Positions 16,287 through 24,692 of a stretch of 38,033 nt of DNA are shown here, piece by piece. Below the pieces are notes generated by a model. The model made no database searches. It had not been told where the DNA came from and worked only from the letters and a program-made list of their open reading frames with translations. The DNA lies in the NCBI GenBank assembly GCA_016790045.1, contig JAEUPW010000166.1, positions 1-38,033 on the forward strand, in the 5' to 3' direction. The stretch's first letter is position 1; each line of letters begins with the position of its first letter. Source of the stretch: Candidatus Competibacteraceae bacterium. GTDB lineage: Bacteria > Pseudomonadota > Gammaproteobacteria > Competibacterales > Competibacteraceae. Position numbers and translations under genes: made by a program.

Positions 16287-19200
16287 ATGACCGCGACGCT
16301 TCCAGCGCGGCCCGCGCCGAGCCCCGCCGATATCGCCATCGTCGGCATGGGGGTGCTGCTGCCCGGCGCGCGGGATGTGGGCGCCTATTGGGCCAACATC
16401 CTCGACGGCGCGAACAGCATCCGCGAAATCCCGCCCGAACGCTGGGACTGGCGGCTGTATTACGATCCCGATCCGAAAGCGCCCGACCGGGTGTATTCGC
16501 GCTGGGGCGGCTTCATCGGCGAAATCGCGTTCGATCCCGCCCGCTACGGCTTGCCGCCGGTGGCGCTCAAGGCGGTGGATCCCTTGCAGTTGCTGACCCT
16601 GGAATTGATCCGGCAGACGCTCGATGACGCCGGGATCGATCTGGCCCGACTGGATCGGGAACGGGTGGCGGTGCTGCTCGGCGCGACCGGAGGGCTGGGC
16701 GATTTTTCTCTGGGTTACGGCGTCCGTTCGGAATTGCGCCGCGTCGTCGGCCAGGCCGGCGAGACGGAGGCGGCGGAGGGCCGCCTGCCGGAATGGACCG
16801 AAGATTCCTTCCCCGGCCTGCTGCTCAACGTGGCGGCCGGCCGGGTCGCCAACCGCTTCGATTTCGGCGGCATCAACGGCACGGTGGACGCCGCCTGCGC
16901 CTCGTCGCTGGCGGCGGTCTATCAAGCCGCCAACGAATTGCGGCTGGGCAAGTGCGATCTGGCGCTGGCCGGCGGCATCGATGTCATGCAGTCGCCGTTC
17001 ATGTATCTTTGTTTCGCCAAGACCCAGGCGCTGTCGCCGCGCGGCCGCTGTCAGACTTTCGACGAACAATCGGACGGCATCGCCATTTCCGAGGGTCTGG
17101 CGGCGGTGGCGCTGAAGCGCCTCGCCGACGCCGAGCGGGACCGCGACCGGATTTACGCGGTCATCCGGGGTTTGGGCGGTTCCAGCGACGGCCGCGCCAA
17201 GGGCTTGACCGCCCCGCGCCCGGAAGGCCAGTTGCGCGCCCTACGCCGGGCCTATGCCGAAGCCGGCTATTCGCCGGCGACCGTGGGCTGTTGGGAAGCG
17301 CACGGGACCGGCACGGTGGCCGGCGACCGCGCCGAACTGGAGACCCTGGCGACTTTGCTGGCGGAGGCGCAGGCGACGCCGGCCAGTTGCGCGGTGGGGT
17401 CGATCAAGACCCTGATCGGCCACACCAAGGGCGCGGCCGGCGCGGCGGGTCTGGTCAAGGCCGCCCTGGCTTTGCACCATCGGGTGCTGCCGCCGCACGT
17501 CGGCGTGACGCGACCGCTGCCGCTGCTGCGCGATCCCGCCAGCCCGCTGATGCTCCATCCGAAGCCGCAGCCGTGGGTCCGCCATCCCGAACAGCCCCGG
17601 CGCGCTTCGGTCAGCGCTTTCGGCTTCGGCGGCATCAATTTTCACGCGACGCTGGAAGAGTATCCACCGTCCGATCCCGTCGCGGCACCGTGCGCATGGC
17701 CGGCGGAATTGCTGGTCTGGCGGGCGGCGGATCGCGCGGGGTTGCAGCGGCATTTGCGGCAGCTTCGCGACGCGCTGGCGGCCGGCGCGCGCCCGCCGCT
17801 GGCCGCTTTGGCCCGCGCGCTAGCGCGGGGCGTGGAGGCGCGGGGCGAGGCGCTGGCCATCGTGGCCGACTCGCTCCCGCAATTGCTCGGACGGCTGGAT
17901 GCGGCGCTGGCGCAGTGGCCGGAAGGCGGCGTTACCGTCGAAGGCGTCTATCGCACCGCCAAGCCTTTGCTGGGCGCGCCCGGCGCCAAACTGGCGCTGC
18001 TGTTTCCGGGGCAGGGCAGCCAATATCCGGGAATGTTGCGCGAGCTGGGGATTTTTCTGCCCGAGCTGCGGGCGGCGCTGGATCGAGCGGACGCCGTTTT
18101 CGCCGAAACGCCGACCGGCCGGCAGCGGCGGCCCGCGCGCCTGAGCGCCTCGATCTATCCGCCGCAGCGCTTTATCCGGGACGAGGCCAAACTCGCGCAG
18201 GCCGCTTTGACCCGGACCGAAGTGGCCCAACCGGCGTTGGGCGCGGTCATGGCGGGGCTGTGGGCGTGGCTGGCGCGCTTGGGGTTGCGGCCCGAGCTGG
18301 CGGCGGGGCACAGCTACGGCGAATACGCCGCGCTCCACGCCGCCGGCGTGTGGCCGCTGGCCAATTTGCTGGCGCTGTCCGAAGCGCGCGGCCGCTTCAT
18401 CGTCGAAGCCGCCGCCGGTGGCGAATTGGGGACGATGCTGGCGGTGGCGGCGGAGCGGTCGCGGGTGGAAGCGCTGCTGGCGGGCCTTCCCGGCATCACC
18501 TGCGCCAACCATAACGGGCCCAGGCAAGTGGTGCTGTCGGGCCGCCCGGCGGATTTGGACGCCGCCCGGCAGCGGCTGGAAGCCGAGGGCGTCAGCGTTG
18601 CGGCGTTGCCGGTGGCGGCGGCGTTCCATTCGCCGCTGGTGGCTCCGGCGCGGGAGCGGCTGGCGGAGTTCATGGCGTCGGTGGATTTCCGCGCGCCCGA
18701 ATTCACCGTTTACGGCAACGCCGACGCCGGGCCTTATCCCGCCGACCCCGACGCGATCCGCGCGCGCTTGAGCGGGCACTTGGCCGCGCCGGTGCGGTTT
18801 ATGGACGAGATTCAGGCGATGCACGACGCCGGCGCGCGGGTATTTTTGGAGGTCGGCCCCAAAGAGGTCTTGACCCGTTTGACCCGCCAGATTCTGGCGA
18901 CGCGGCCGCATCTGGCCGTGGCGACCGACGGCGCGGACGGCGGTTTGAGCGGCTTGTTGCACGCTTTGGCGGCGCTGTGGTCACAAGGCGCGCGCTTTGA
19001 GGTCGAACGGTTGTTCGACGGGCGGGCGGTCGCCGCATTGGATTTGACCCGCTTGGCGGAGATGGCTTCGCCGCCGCCGTCCTCGCGGATCTGGCAGGTC
19101 AGCGGCGGCTACGCGCGCCGCGCCGACGAACCCGCCAAAACCGGCCGTTTGCCGTCGCGGGCGACCTCGCGCCCTGGGCAGCCCGCAGCCGTTTTGGCCG

Positions 19201-21590
19201 ACGCGGGCGCGTCGATCGAGGCCGAACCGACCGCGATCCGTTCTTCCGACAACCTCGTGGGAGTTGCCATGTCACCCCCGATTCAAACACCGATCAGTCC
19301 CTTGGCGGTTGCGGCGCCGGAGTCCTCCGCCTGGACCACGGATCAGGCGATGGCCGCCTATCAGGAGACCATGCGCCAGTTCCTGCACGTGCAGGAACGG
19401 GTCATGCTGGCCTATTTCGCCACCCATCAAGGCGATGGCGACAGCGGCGAGGGGACGCCGTTGTCGCTCGCCGCCCCGAGCGCGCCGCAAGCCGCGCCGA
19501 TGCCGGCGGCGGTCGCGCCGGAGCCCGCATCCGCGCCGGCCGCCGCCGTCCTGGCCCCATCGCCGGCGGTCGCGCCCGCTCCGCTGGCCGGCCCCGAACC
19601 GGTGGCGGCTCCTGGCGCGGCGACCGAACTGGCGGCGACGGTTCCCGATCTCGAACCGCTGTTGCTCAAAATCGTCAGCGAGCGCACCGGTTATCCCGAA
19701 GACATGGTGGCGCTCGATCGGGATATCGAAGCGGATTTGGGCATCGACTCCATCAAGCGGGTCGAAATTCTTGGCCTGTTCCGGCGGTCGCTGCCGGAGC
19801 CGTTCGTCCAAGACCTGCGCGCGGAAATGGAACAGGTGGCGCGGTTGCCGACGTTCCGGCAGATTCTGGATTTCGTGCGGGCGTGGCTCGACCGACAGCC
19901 GCCGGCGACAGGCCGGACGCCAATGCCGGAGAACGCGCGCCCTTTTGAGTGGGCCGGGACAGAAGCTGACGCCAGCGCCGCTCTGTCCCGGCACGTGCTT
20001 CAGGCGCTAAACGAGCCGCTGCCGGCCGCTCTCGCATCCACCGTCCCGCCGGGCTTGTATGTGCTGACCCCCGACGCGTCGGGGGTGGCGGATGCATTGA
20101 GCCAACGCTTGCGCCAAGCCGGCGCGCAACCGCTGTTGCTGCCCGATGAAGCGCTGCGGGACGAAGCGCATTTGCGGTCCTGGCTGGGCCGGCGCGACAG
20201 CGGGCCCGGCGTCCGGGCCGTGATCCATTTGGCGCCGCTGGGCCGGCCGCCGCTGCGGTTGGACGCCGCGTTCGCCCGATGGCGGGAGCGGGTCGCGCAG
20301 GACGCGCTCGCGCTGTTTCCGCTGGTGCGGCTGCTCTATCCGGAGCTGAACGCGCGCGGTCGCCTGTTGACCGTCAGCGGCATGGGCGGGCGGTTCGGGC
20401 GCGATTTCGCCGCCGGATCGCCCGGAGCCGGATTTTCGGCGGCGGCCGGGCTGGTGGGCTTGGTCAAAACGCTCAATCTGGAATGGAACCCGGAACGCAA
20501 AGCCGACGGTTTTTGCGCCAAGGCGGTGGATTTGGATGCGAGCCAGCCGCCGGAAGCGCTGGCCGAGGCGCTGTTTCAGGAACTGGCCGGGCCGGGCGAG
20601 CGCAGTGAAATCGGCTACCCCGATGGCGCGCGCGCGGTGTTCGAGACGCGCGCCGCGCCGCTGCCGCCGGCTCCGATCCGGCTGGAACCCGCCGCCGATT
20701 GGGTGATTCTGGCCACCGGCGGCGCGCGCGGCATCACCGCTGAAGTGCTGTACGGGCTGGCCCCGTATCGCCCCACGCTGATCGTGGTCGGGCGCAGCTC
20801 GCTGGCGGAGCCGGAGCCGGAGAACCTGCGCGCTTTGAAAAGCGCCAGCGAATTGCGCGGCCATTTCATCCGCGCGGCCCAGGCCCGGCCGGCGCGGCCC
20901 GCCGCCATCGAGCGCCAGATTCAAGCGGTGCTGCACGCCCGCGAGGCGCGCGCCAATCTGGCCGGGCTGGCCGAAGCCGGCGCGCGGCTCGAGTATCGCG
21001 CGGCGGACGCGAGCGACGAGGCGGAAGTGGTGGCTTTGCTGGACGATCTCTACCGCCGCCACGGTCGGATCGACGCGCTGGTGCACGGCGCGGGCGTGCT
21101 GGAGGACCGGTTGATGCGGGATAAAACGGCCGACAGCGCGGCGCGGGTGATCGCCGCCAAGGCCGACAGCGCGTTTTTGCTGGCCCGTCACCTGCGCCCG
21201 GAAACGCTGCGCTTCGCCGGCTTTTTCACCTCGGTGGCCGGGCGCTGGGGCAATCGCGGGCAGGCCGATTACGCGGTCGCCAACGAGCTGGTCAACCGGC
21301 TGGCCTGGACGCTGCGGGCGCAGTGGGGCGAGCGGATCAAGGTCGCCGCCTTCAACTGGGGGCCTTGGGAAACGGCCCGGCACAGCACGGGGATGGTGAC
21401 GCCGGACGTGCGGCGCCAGTTTGCCGCGCGCGGGGTGGCGCTGACCACGCCCGCCGCCGGCCGGCGCTTTTTCCTCGACGAGCTGCGGCGCGGCTCGCCG
21501 GACGAGGTGGAACTGATCGCCGGCGATTACCCTGAAGGAGCGCTGGCCGGGCGGGCGGCAGCCGAAACGGCGGCGGAGAACGCGGCATGA
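16287..21590 (+). CDS. Type I PKS / PUFA-synthase-like protein, KS-AT-ACP-KR
   Basis: This 1767-aa multidomain synthase resembles PfaA in order, but with a single ACP. KS (about 13-460) has the full triad C204 (DAACASSL), H339 (EAHGTGT) and H379 (IGHTKGAAG). AT (about 565-880) has FPGQGSQYPGM, GHSYGE with S676, and AAAFHSPL, the F-H form usual for malonyl selectivity. A 200-residue Ala/Pro linker holds the MRQFLHVQERVM segment, then ACP with ADLGIDSIK, S1155. A C-terminal ketoreductase (about 1460-1750) has ATGGARGIT and Y1662 in GQADYAVANE. No DH or ER is seen, so the product per cycle would be a beta-hydroxyacyl chain. Its stop overlaps the next start (ATGA). An in-frame ATG at 19269 with a good ribosome site may allow a separate ACP-KR product. 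Confidence 0.95.
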   Translation: MTATLPARPAPSPADIAIVGMGVLLPGARDVGAYWANILDGANSIREIPPERWDWRLYYDPDPKAPDRVYSRWGGFIGEIAFDPARYGLPPVALKAVDPLQLLTLELIRQTLDDAGIDLARLDRERVAVLLGATGGLGDFSLGYGVRSELRRVVGQAGETEAAEGRLPEWTEDSFPGLLLNVAAGRVANRFDFGGINGTVDAACASSLAAVYQAANELRLGKCDLALAGGIDVMQSPFMYLCFAKTQALSPRGRCQTFDEQSDGIAISEGLAAVALKRLADAERDRDRIYAVIRGLGGSSDGRAKGLTAPRPEGQLRALRRAYAEAGYSPATVGCWEAHGTGTVAGDRAELETLATLLAEAQATPASCAVGSIKTLIGHTKGAAGAAGLVKAALALHHRVLPPHVGVTRPLPLLRDPASPLMLHPKPQPWVRHPEQPRRASVSAFGFGGINFHATLEEYPPSDPVAAPCAWPAELLVWRAADRAGLQRHLRQLRDALAAGARPPLAALARALARGVEARGEALAIVADSLPQLLGRLDAALAQWPEGGVTVEGVYRTAKPLLGAPGAKLALLFPGQGSQYPGMLRELGIFLPELRAALDRADAVFAETPTGRQRRPARLSASIYPPQRFIRDEAKLAQAALTRTEVAQPALGAVMAGLWAWLARLGLRPELAAGHSYGEYAALHAAGVWPLANLLALSEARGRFIVEAAAGGELGTMLAVAAERSRVEALLAGLPGITCANHNGPRQVVLSGRPADLDAARQRLEAEGVSVAALPVAAAFHSPLVAPARERLAEFMASVDFRAPEFTVYGNADAGPYPADPDAIRARLSGHLAAPVRFMDEIQAMHDAGARVFLEVGPKEVLTRLTRQILATRPHLAVATDGADGGLSGLLHALAALWSQGARFEVERLFDGRAVAALDLTRLAEMASPPPSSRIWQVSGGYARRADEPAKTGRLPSRATSRPGQPAAVLADAGASIEAEPTAIRSSDNLVGVAMSPPIQTPISPLAVAAPESSAWTTDQAMAAYQETMRQFLHVQERVMLAYFATHQGDGDSGEGTPLSLAAPSAPQAAPMPAAVAPEPASAPAAAVLAPSPAVAPAPLAGPEPVAAPGAATELAATVPDLEPLLLKIVSERTGYPEDMVALDRDIEADLGIDSIKRVEILGLFRRSLPEPFVQDLRAEMEQVARLPTFRQILDFVRAWLDRQPPATGRTPMPENARPFEWAGTEADASAALSRHVLQALNEPLPAALASTVPPGLYVLTPDASGVADALSQRLRQAGAQPLLLPDEALRDEAHLRSWLGRRDSGPGVRAVIHLAPLGRPPLRLDAAFARWRERVAQDALALFPLVRLLYPELNARGRLLTVSGMGGRFGRDFAAGSPGAGFSAAAGLVGLVKTLNLEWNPERKADGFCAKAVDLDASQPPEALAEALFQELAGPGERSEIGYPDGARAVFETRAAPLPPAPIRLEPAADWVILATGGARGITAEVLYGLAPYRPTLIVVGRSSLAEPEPENLRALKSASELRGHFIRAAQARPARPAAIERQIQAVLHAREARANLAGLAEAGARLEYRAADASDEAEVVALLDDLYRRHGRIDALVHGAGVLEDRLMRDKTADSAARVIAAKADSAFLLARHLRPETLRFAGFFTSVAGRWGNRGQADYAVANELVNRLAWTLRAQWGERIKVAAFNWGPWETARHSTGMVTPDVRRQFAARGVALTTPAAGRRFFLDELRRGSPDEVELIAGDYPEGALAGRAAAETAAENAA
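19257..19271 (+). promoter_or_regulatory. Possible internal translation start inside the KS-AT-ACP-KR gene
   Basis: GTGGGAG followed by TTGCC and an in-frame ATG at 19269 is an ideally spaced ribosome site in the AT-ACP linker. Initiation here would give a 773-aa ACP-KR protein (from residue 995), starting just before the MRQFLHVQERVM segment. It could be chance, or the scar of a fusion between two once-separate genes. Confidence 0.25.
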
Positions 21591-24500
21591 GCGGGCAGGA
21601 GCGAGCGGACATCGCCATCGTCGGCATGGCGGGCCTGTTTCCCAAAGCGCCGGACGTGGCGAGCTACTGGGCCAACATTCTCGATAAAGTGGACGCCATC
21701 GACGAACCGATGCCGGACTGGGGCGGCGATGCGTATTTCGATCCCGACAGCGAGGAAGCGACCCGCCTGTACACGAAGCGCGGCGGTTTTTTGCGGGAGC
21801 TGTCCCGCTTCGACCCGCAGCGCTTCGGCATCATTCCGGTTTCGACCGGCGGCGGCGAACCGGACCAGTTTCACGCGCTGGAGCTGGCGCGGTCGGCCTT
21901 GCTGGATGCCGGTTTGCGGGAAAACGATTACGATCCCGAAACCGTCGGCATCATTTTGGGGCACGGCACTCATCCCAACCGCGCCAACATGACCGGCGCG
22001 CAGCACGCCATCTTTCTCGATCAGCATGTCCATCTGATCGAAAACATGCTGCCCGGATTCGGCCGGGAACAGGCCGATCGCTTGAAAGCGACGCTCAGGC
22101 GCCATTTGCCGCCCTTCGACATCGACAACATCCCCGGTCTGGTTCCCAACATGATGACCGGGCGCATCGCCAACCGCTTGAATTTCATGGGGCCGAATTA
22201 CGTGGTGGACGCCGCTTGCGCCTCGTCGCTGATCGCGGTGGAAGCGGCGATGCTGGAATTGCGCCGGGGCCGGGTCGATCTGATGCTGACCGGCGGCATC
22301 AACACCTCGACCTCGCCGCTGGTGTTCATGATTTTCTGCATGTTGGGCGCGCTCTCGCCCACCGCCCGCATCCGGCCCTTTTCCGCCCAGGCCAACGGCA
22401 CCATGCTCGGCGAGGGCGGCGGCGTGCTGGCGCTGAAACGCCTGGACGACGCCCGGCGCGACGGCAACCGGATTTACGCGATTTTGAAAGAAGTCGGCCA
22501 GGCTTCCGACGGCAGGGCCAAGGGCCTGACCGCGCCCCGGCTGGAGGGCGAGTTGCTGGCGATGCGCCGCGCCTACCGCCAAGCCGGCCTGGAGCCGCAG
22601 GATTTCGGCTTGATCGAGGCGCACGGCACCGGCATCCCGCTGGGCGACCAGACCGAAATTCAAGCGATGTCGCAACTGCTGGGCGAGCGGCGGCGGCGGT
22701 TGCCGCATATCGCGCTCGGTTCGGTCAAGTCGATGATCGGCCATTGCATACCGGCGGCGGGCATCGCGGGGTTGATCAAAGTCGCGCTGGCGCTGTATCA
22801 CAAGATTTTGCCGCCGACGCTGTGCGACGAGGTGAGCGCGGAACTGGGTCTGGAGCGGACGCCGCTGTACCTCAACACCGAAACCCGGCCCTGGATTCAC
22901 GGCCGCGCCGCGCCCAGGCGGGCGGCGGTCAACGCTTTCGGCTTCGGCGGGGTCAACAGCCACGCGCTGCTGGAAGAAGATCCCGACGGCCGAGAAGAGC
23001 CGCTCGCGGCTTTCTTGCCGCCTCGGGCGCGACGCGGCGGCGATTTGTTGCTCTTTGCCGCGCCGGATCGCGCGAGTTTGCAGGAACGGGTGCGAGAGGC
23101 GGCCCAGCGGTTGCGGGAACAGCCGGGAGAACCCTTGGCCGTGCTCGCCGAAGCCTTGTGGCGGGAACGGGGCGAGGGCGCGGCGCGGTTGGCGGTCGTG
23201 GCCGAACAGCGCGAGGATGCGCTGCACAAGCTGGAGCAGGCCGAAAAGAAGCTGGGCGAGCCGCCGCGCAAGCGCGCTCAGCCGCGCGGCGGCATTTATC
23301 TCGGCCACGAGCCGCTGGACGGCAAGCTCGCCTTGCTCTTTCCCGGCGAAAATTCGCAATACCCCAACATGCTGGCGGCGCTGGCCGCGCAGTTTCCCGA
23401 GGTGCGGCGCTGGTTCGATTTTTTGGACGGCCTGTTTTGCGAGACCCGCGACATCGCGCCGGGCGAGGCGCTGTTCCCGCCGCCGAGCGGCTTGAACGAC
23501 GAGCAGCGCGCCGAGGTCGAGGGACGGCTGGCCGGGATGGAATCGGGCTCGGAATCGGTGTTCGTGGCCGGTCGGGCGATGGCCGCGCTGCTGCGCCAAT
23601 TCGGCGTGCGGCCGGATTTTTGGCTCGGTCACAGCACCGGCGAGAACGGCGCGCTGATGGCGTCGGGGCTGTTTCGGCTGGATCGGGCCGAACTGGCTGA
23701 TTTGATCCGCCGGATGAACCGGCACTATCGCGAGCTGGCAAGCGCGGGCGCGCTGCCGCCCGGCGTGTTGCTGTCGGTGGGCGGCGCGTCCCTGGAGCGG
23801 GCGCGCGGCTTGTTGGAAGCCGATCCGGCGCTGTATCTCACCATGGATAATTGCGACAACCAGTTTATCCTGTTCGGCCCGGAAGCCTCGATCGCGGCGG
23901 CCCACGATGCGTTGCGGCGGGAGGGCGCTTTGTGCGTCCGGCTGCCGATGGGCTACGGCTATCACACGCCGCTGATGGGGCCGATGTCCGAAGCTTTTCA
24001 CGGCTTGTTCGAGCGGGTGGCGGTGGGCGAGCCGGAAGGCGTGCCGTATTCCTGCGTCACCGCCGCGCCGTTTCCGCTACAGCCGGACGGGGCGCGGGCC
24101 GCCGCCGCCGCGCAATACCGCCTGCCGGTCCGTTTCCGCGAAAGCGTCCAGCGCCTGTACGCCGACGGCGCGCGGCTGTTCGTGGAAGCGGGGCCGAGCC
24201 CGTATCTGACCGGCTTCGTCCGCGACAGTTTGAAGCATCAGCCACACGTCGCGGTCGCCAGCGACGACCGCCGCCGCGACGATTTGACGCCGCTGCGGCA
24301 TCTGCTGGCGACGCTGTTCGTGCACGGCGTGGCGCTGGATTTGAGCCCGCTGTTCGGGCTGGCGCCGAGCGCGCCCGACAAGCCCTCGCCCTATTTGTCC
24401 ACCGCCATCCCGATCATCCGGCTCGACGACGCGGAACTGCAACCGCTGCGGGCGCTTGGCTCGGGCCGGCTTCCCGACGCGCCGGGGAGTTTGGCGGCCG

Positions 24501-24685
24501 TCTCGACGGCCCCCCATCCGCCGCTCGCCGCCACATCGGAGCCCGTGCCGGCCGGCCGGCCCAGCCCGAGCGCGCCAGGGCACGGCCGGCAGGTCGCGCT
24601 GCGACAGCATCTCGCGCTCATGCGGGAATTTCTCGGCCAGCAGGAGCGGGTGATGGGCGCGTGGCTGTCCCGGCGGCGGCGTTAG
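21587..24685 (+). CDS. PUFA-synthase/PKS-like protein, KS-AT
   Basis: This 1032-aa synthase subunit starts within the stop of the previous gene (ATGA), indicating translational coupling and a matched complex. KS (about 8-465) keeps C211 (DAACASSL) and H346 (EAHGTGI). The third motif is GHCIPAAG with H386, where most type I KSs have GHT. AT (about 580-880) has FPGENSQYP in place of FPGQGSQYP, GHSTGEN with S683, and GYGYHTPL at the substrate-selecting loop, so its acyl preference may not be malonyl. No ACP follows. The last 27 residues carry MREFLGQQERVM, echoing the segment before the ACP of the partner synthase. It must use that ACP or the free ACP (11551-11832) in trans. The overall layout recalls PfaB and HglC-type proteins. 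Confidence 0.93.
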   Translation: MSGQERADIAIVGMAGLFPKAPDVASYWANILDKVDAIDEPMPDWGGDAYFDPDSEEATRLYTKRGGFLRELSRFDPQRFGIIPVSTGGGEPDQFHALELARSALLDAGLRENDYDPETVGIILGHGTHPNRANMTGAQHAIFLDQHVHLIENMLPGFGREQADRLKATLRRHLPPFDIDNIPGLVPNMMTGRIANRLNFMGPNYVVDAACASSLIAVEAAMLELRRGRVDLMLTGGINTSTSPLVFMIFCMLGALSPTARIRPFSAQANGTMLGEGGGVLALKRLDDARRDGNRIYAILKEVGQASDGRAKGLTAPRLEGELLAMRRAYRQAGLEPQDFGLIEAHGTGIPLGDQTEIQAMSQLLGERRRRLPHIALGSVKSMIGHCIPAAGIAGLIKVALALYHKILPPTLCDEVSAELGLERTPLYLNTETRPWIHGRAAPRRAAVNAFGFGGVNSHALLEEDPDGREEPLAAFLPPRARRGGDLLLFAAPDRASLQERVREAAQRLREQPGEPLAVLAEALWRERGEGAARLAVVAEQREDALHKLEQAEKKLGEPPRKRAQPRGGIYLGHEPLDGKLALLFPGENSQYPNMLAALAAQFPEVRRWFDFLDGLFCETRDIAPGEALFPPPSGLNDEQRAEVEGRLAGMESGSESVFVAGRAMAALLRQFGVRPDFWLGHSTGENGALMASGLFRLDRAELADLIRRMNRHYRELASAGALPPGVLLSVGGASLERARGLLEADPALYLTMDNCDNQFILFGPEASIAAAHDALRREGALCVRLPMGYGYHTPLMGPMSEAFHGLFERVAVGEPEGVPYSCVTAAPFPLQPDGARAAAAAQYRLPVRFRESVQRLYADGARLFVEAGPSPYLTGFVRDSLKHQPHVAVASDDRRRDDLTPLRHLLATLFVHGVALDLSPLFGLAPSAPDKPSPYLSTAIPIIRLDDAELQPLRALGSGRLPDAPGSLAAVSTAPHPPLAATSEPVPAGRPSPSAPGHGRQVALRQHLALMREFLGQQERVMGAWLSRRRR

Positions 24686-24692
24686 GCGGTTG

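Noticed and set aside
14273..16348. 691-codon minus-strand frame
   Set aside because: It crosses four plausible plus-strand gene regions and has no recognisable domain or ribosome site.
21527..24001. 824-codon minus-strand frame opposite the KS-AT gene
   Set aside because: A shadow of a clear synthase gene.
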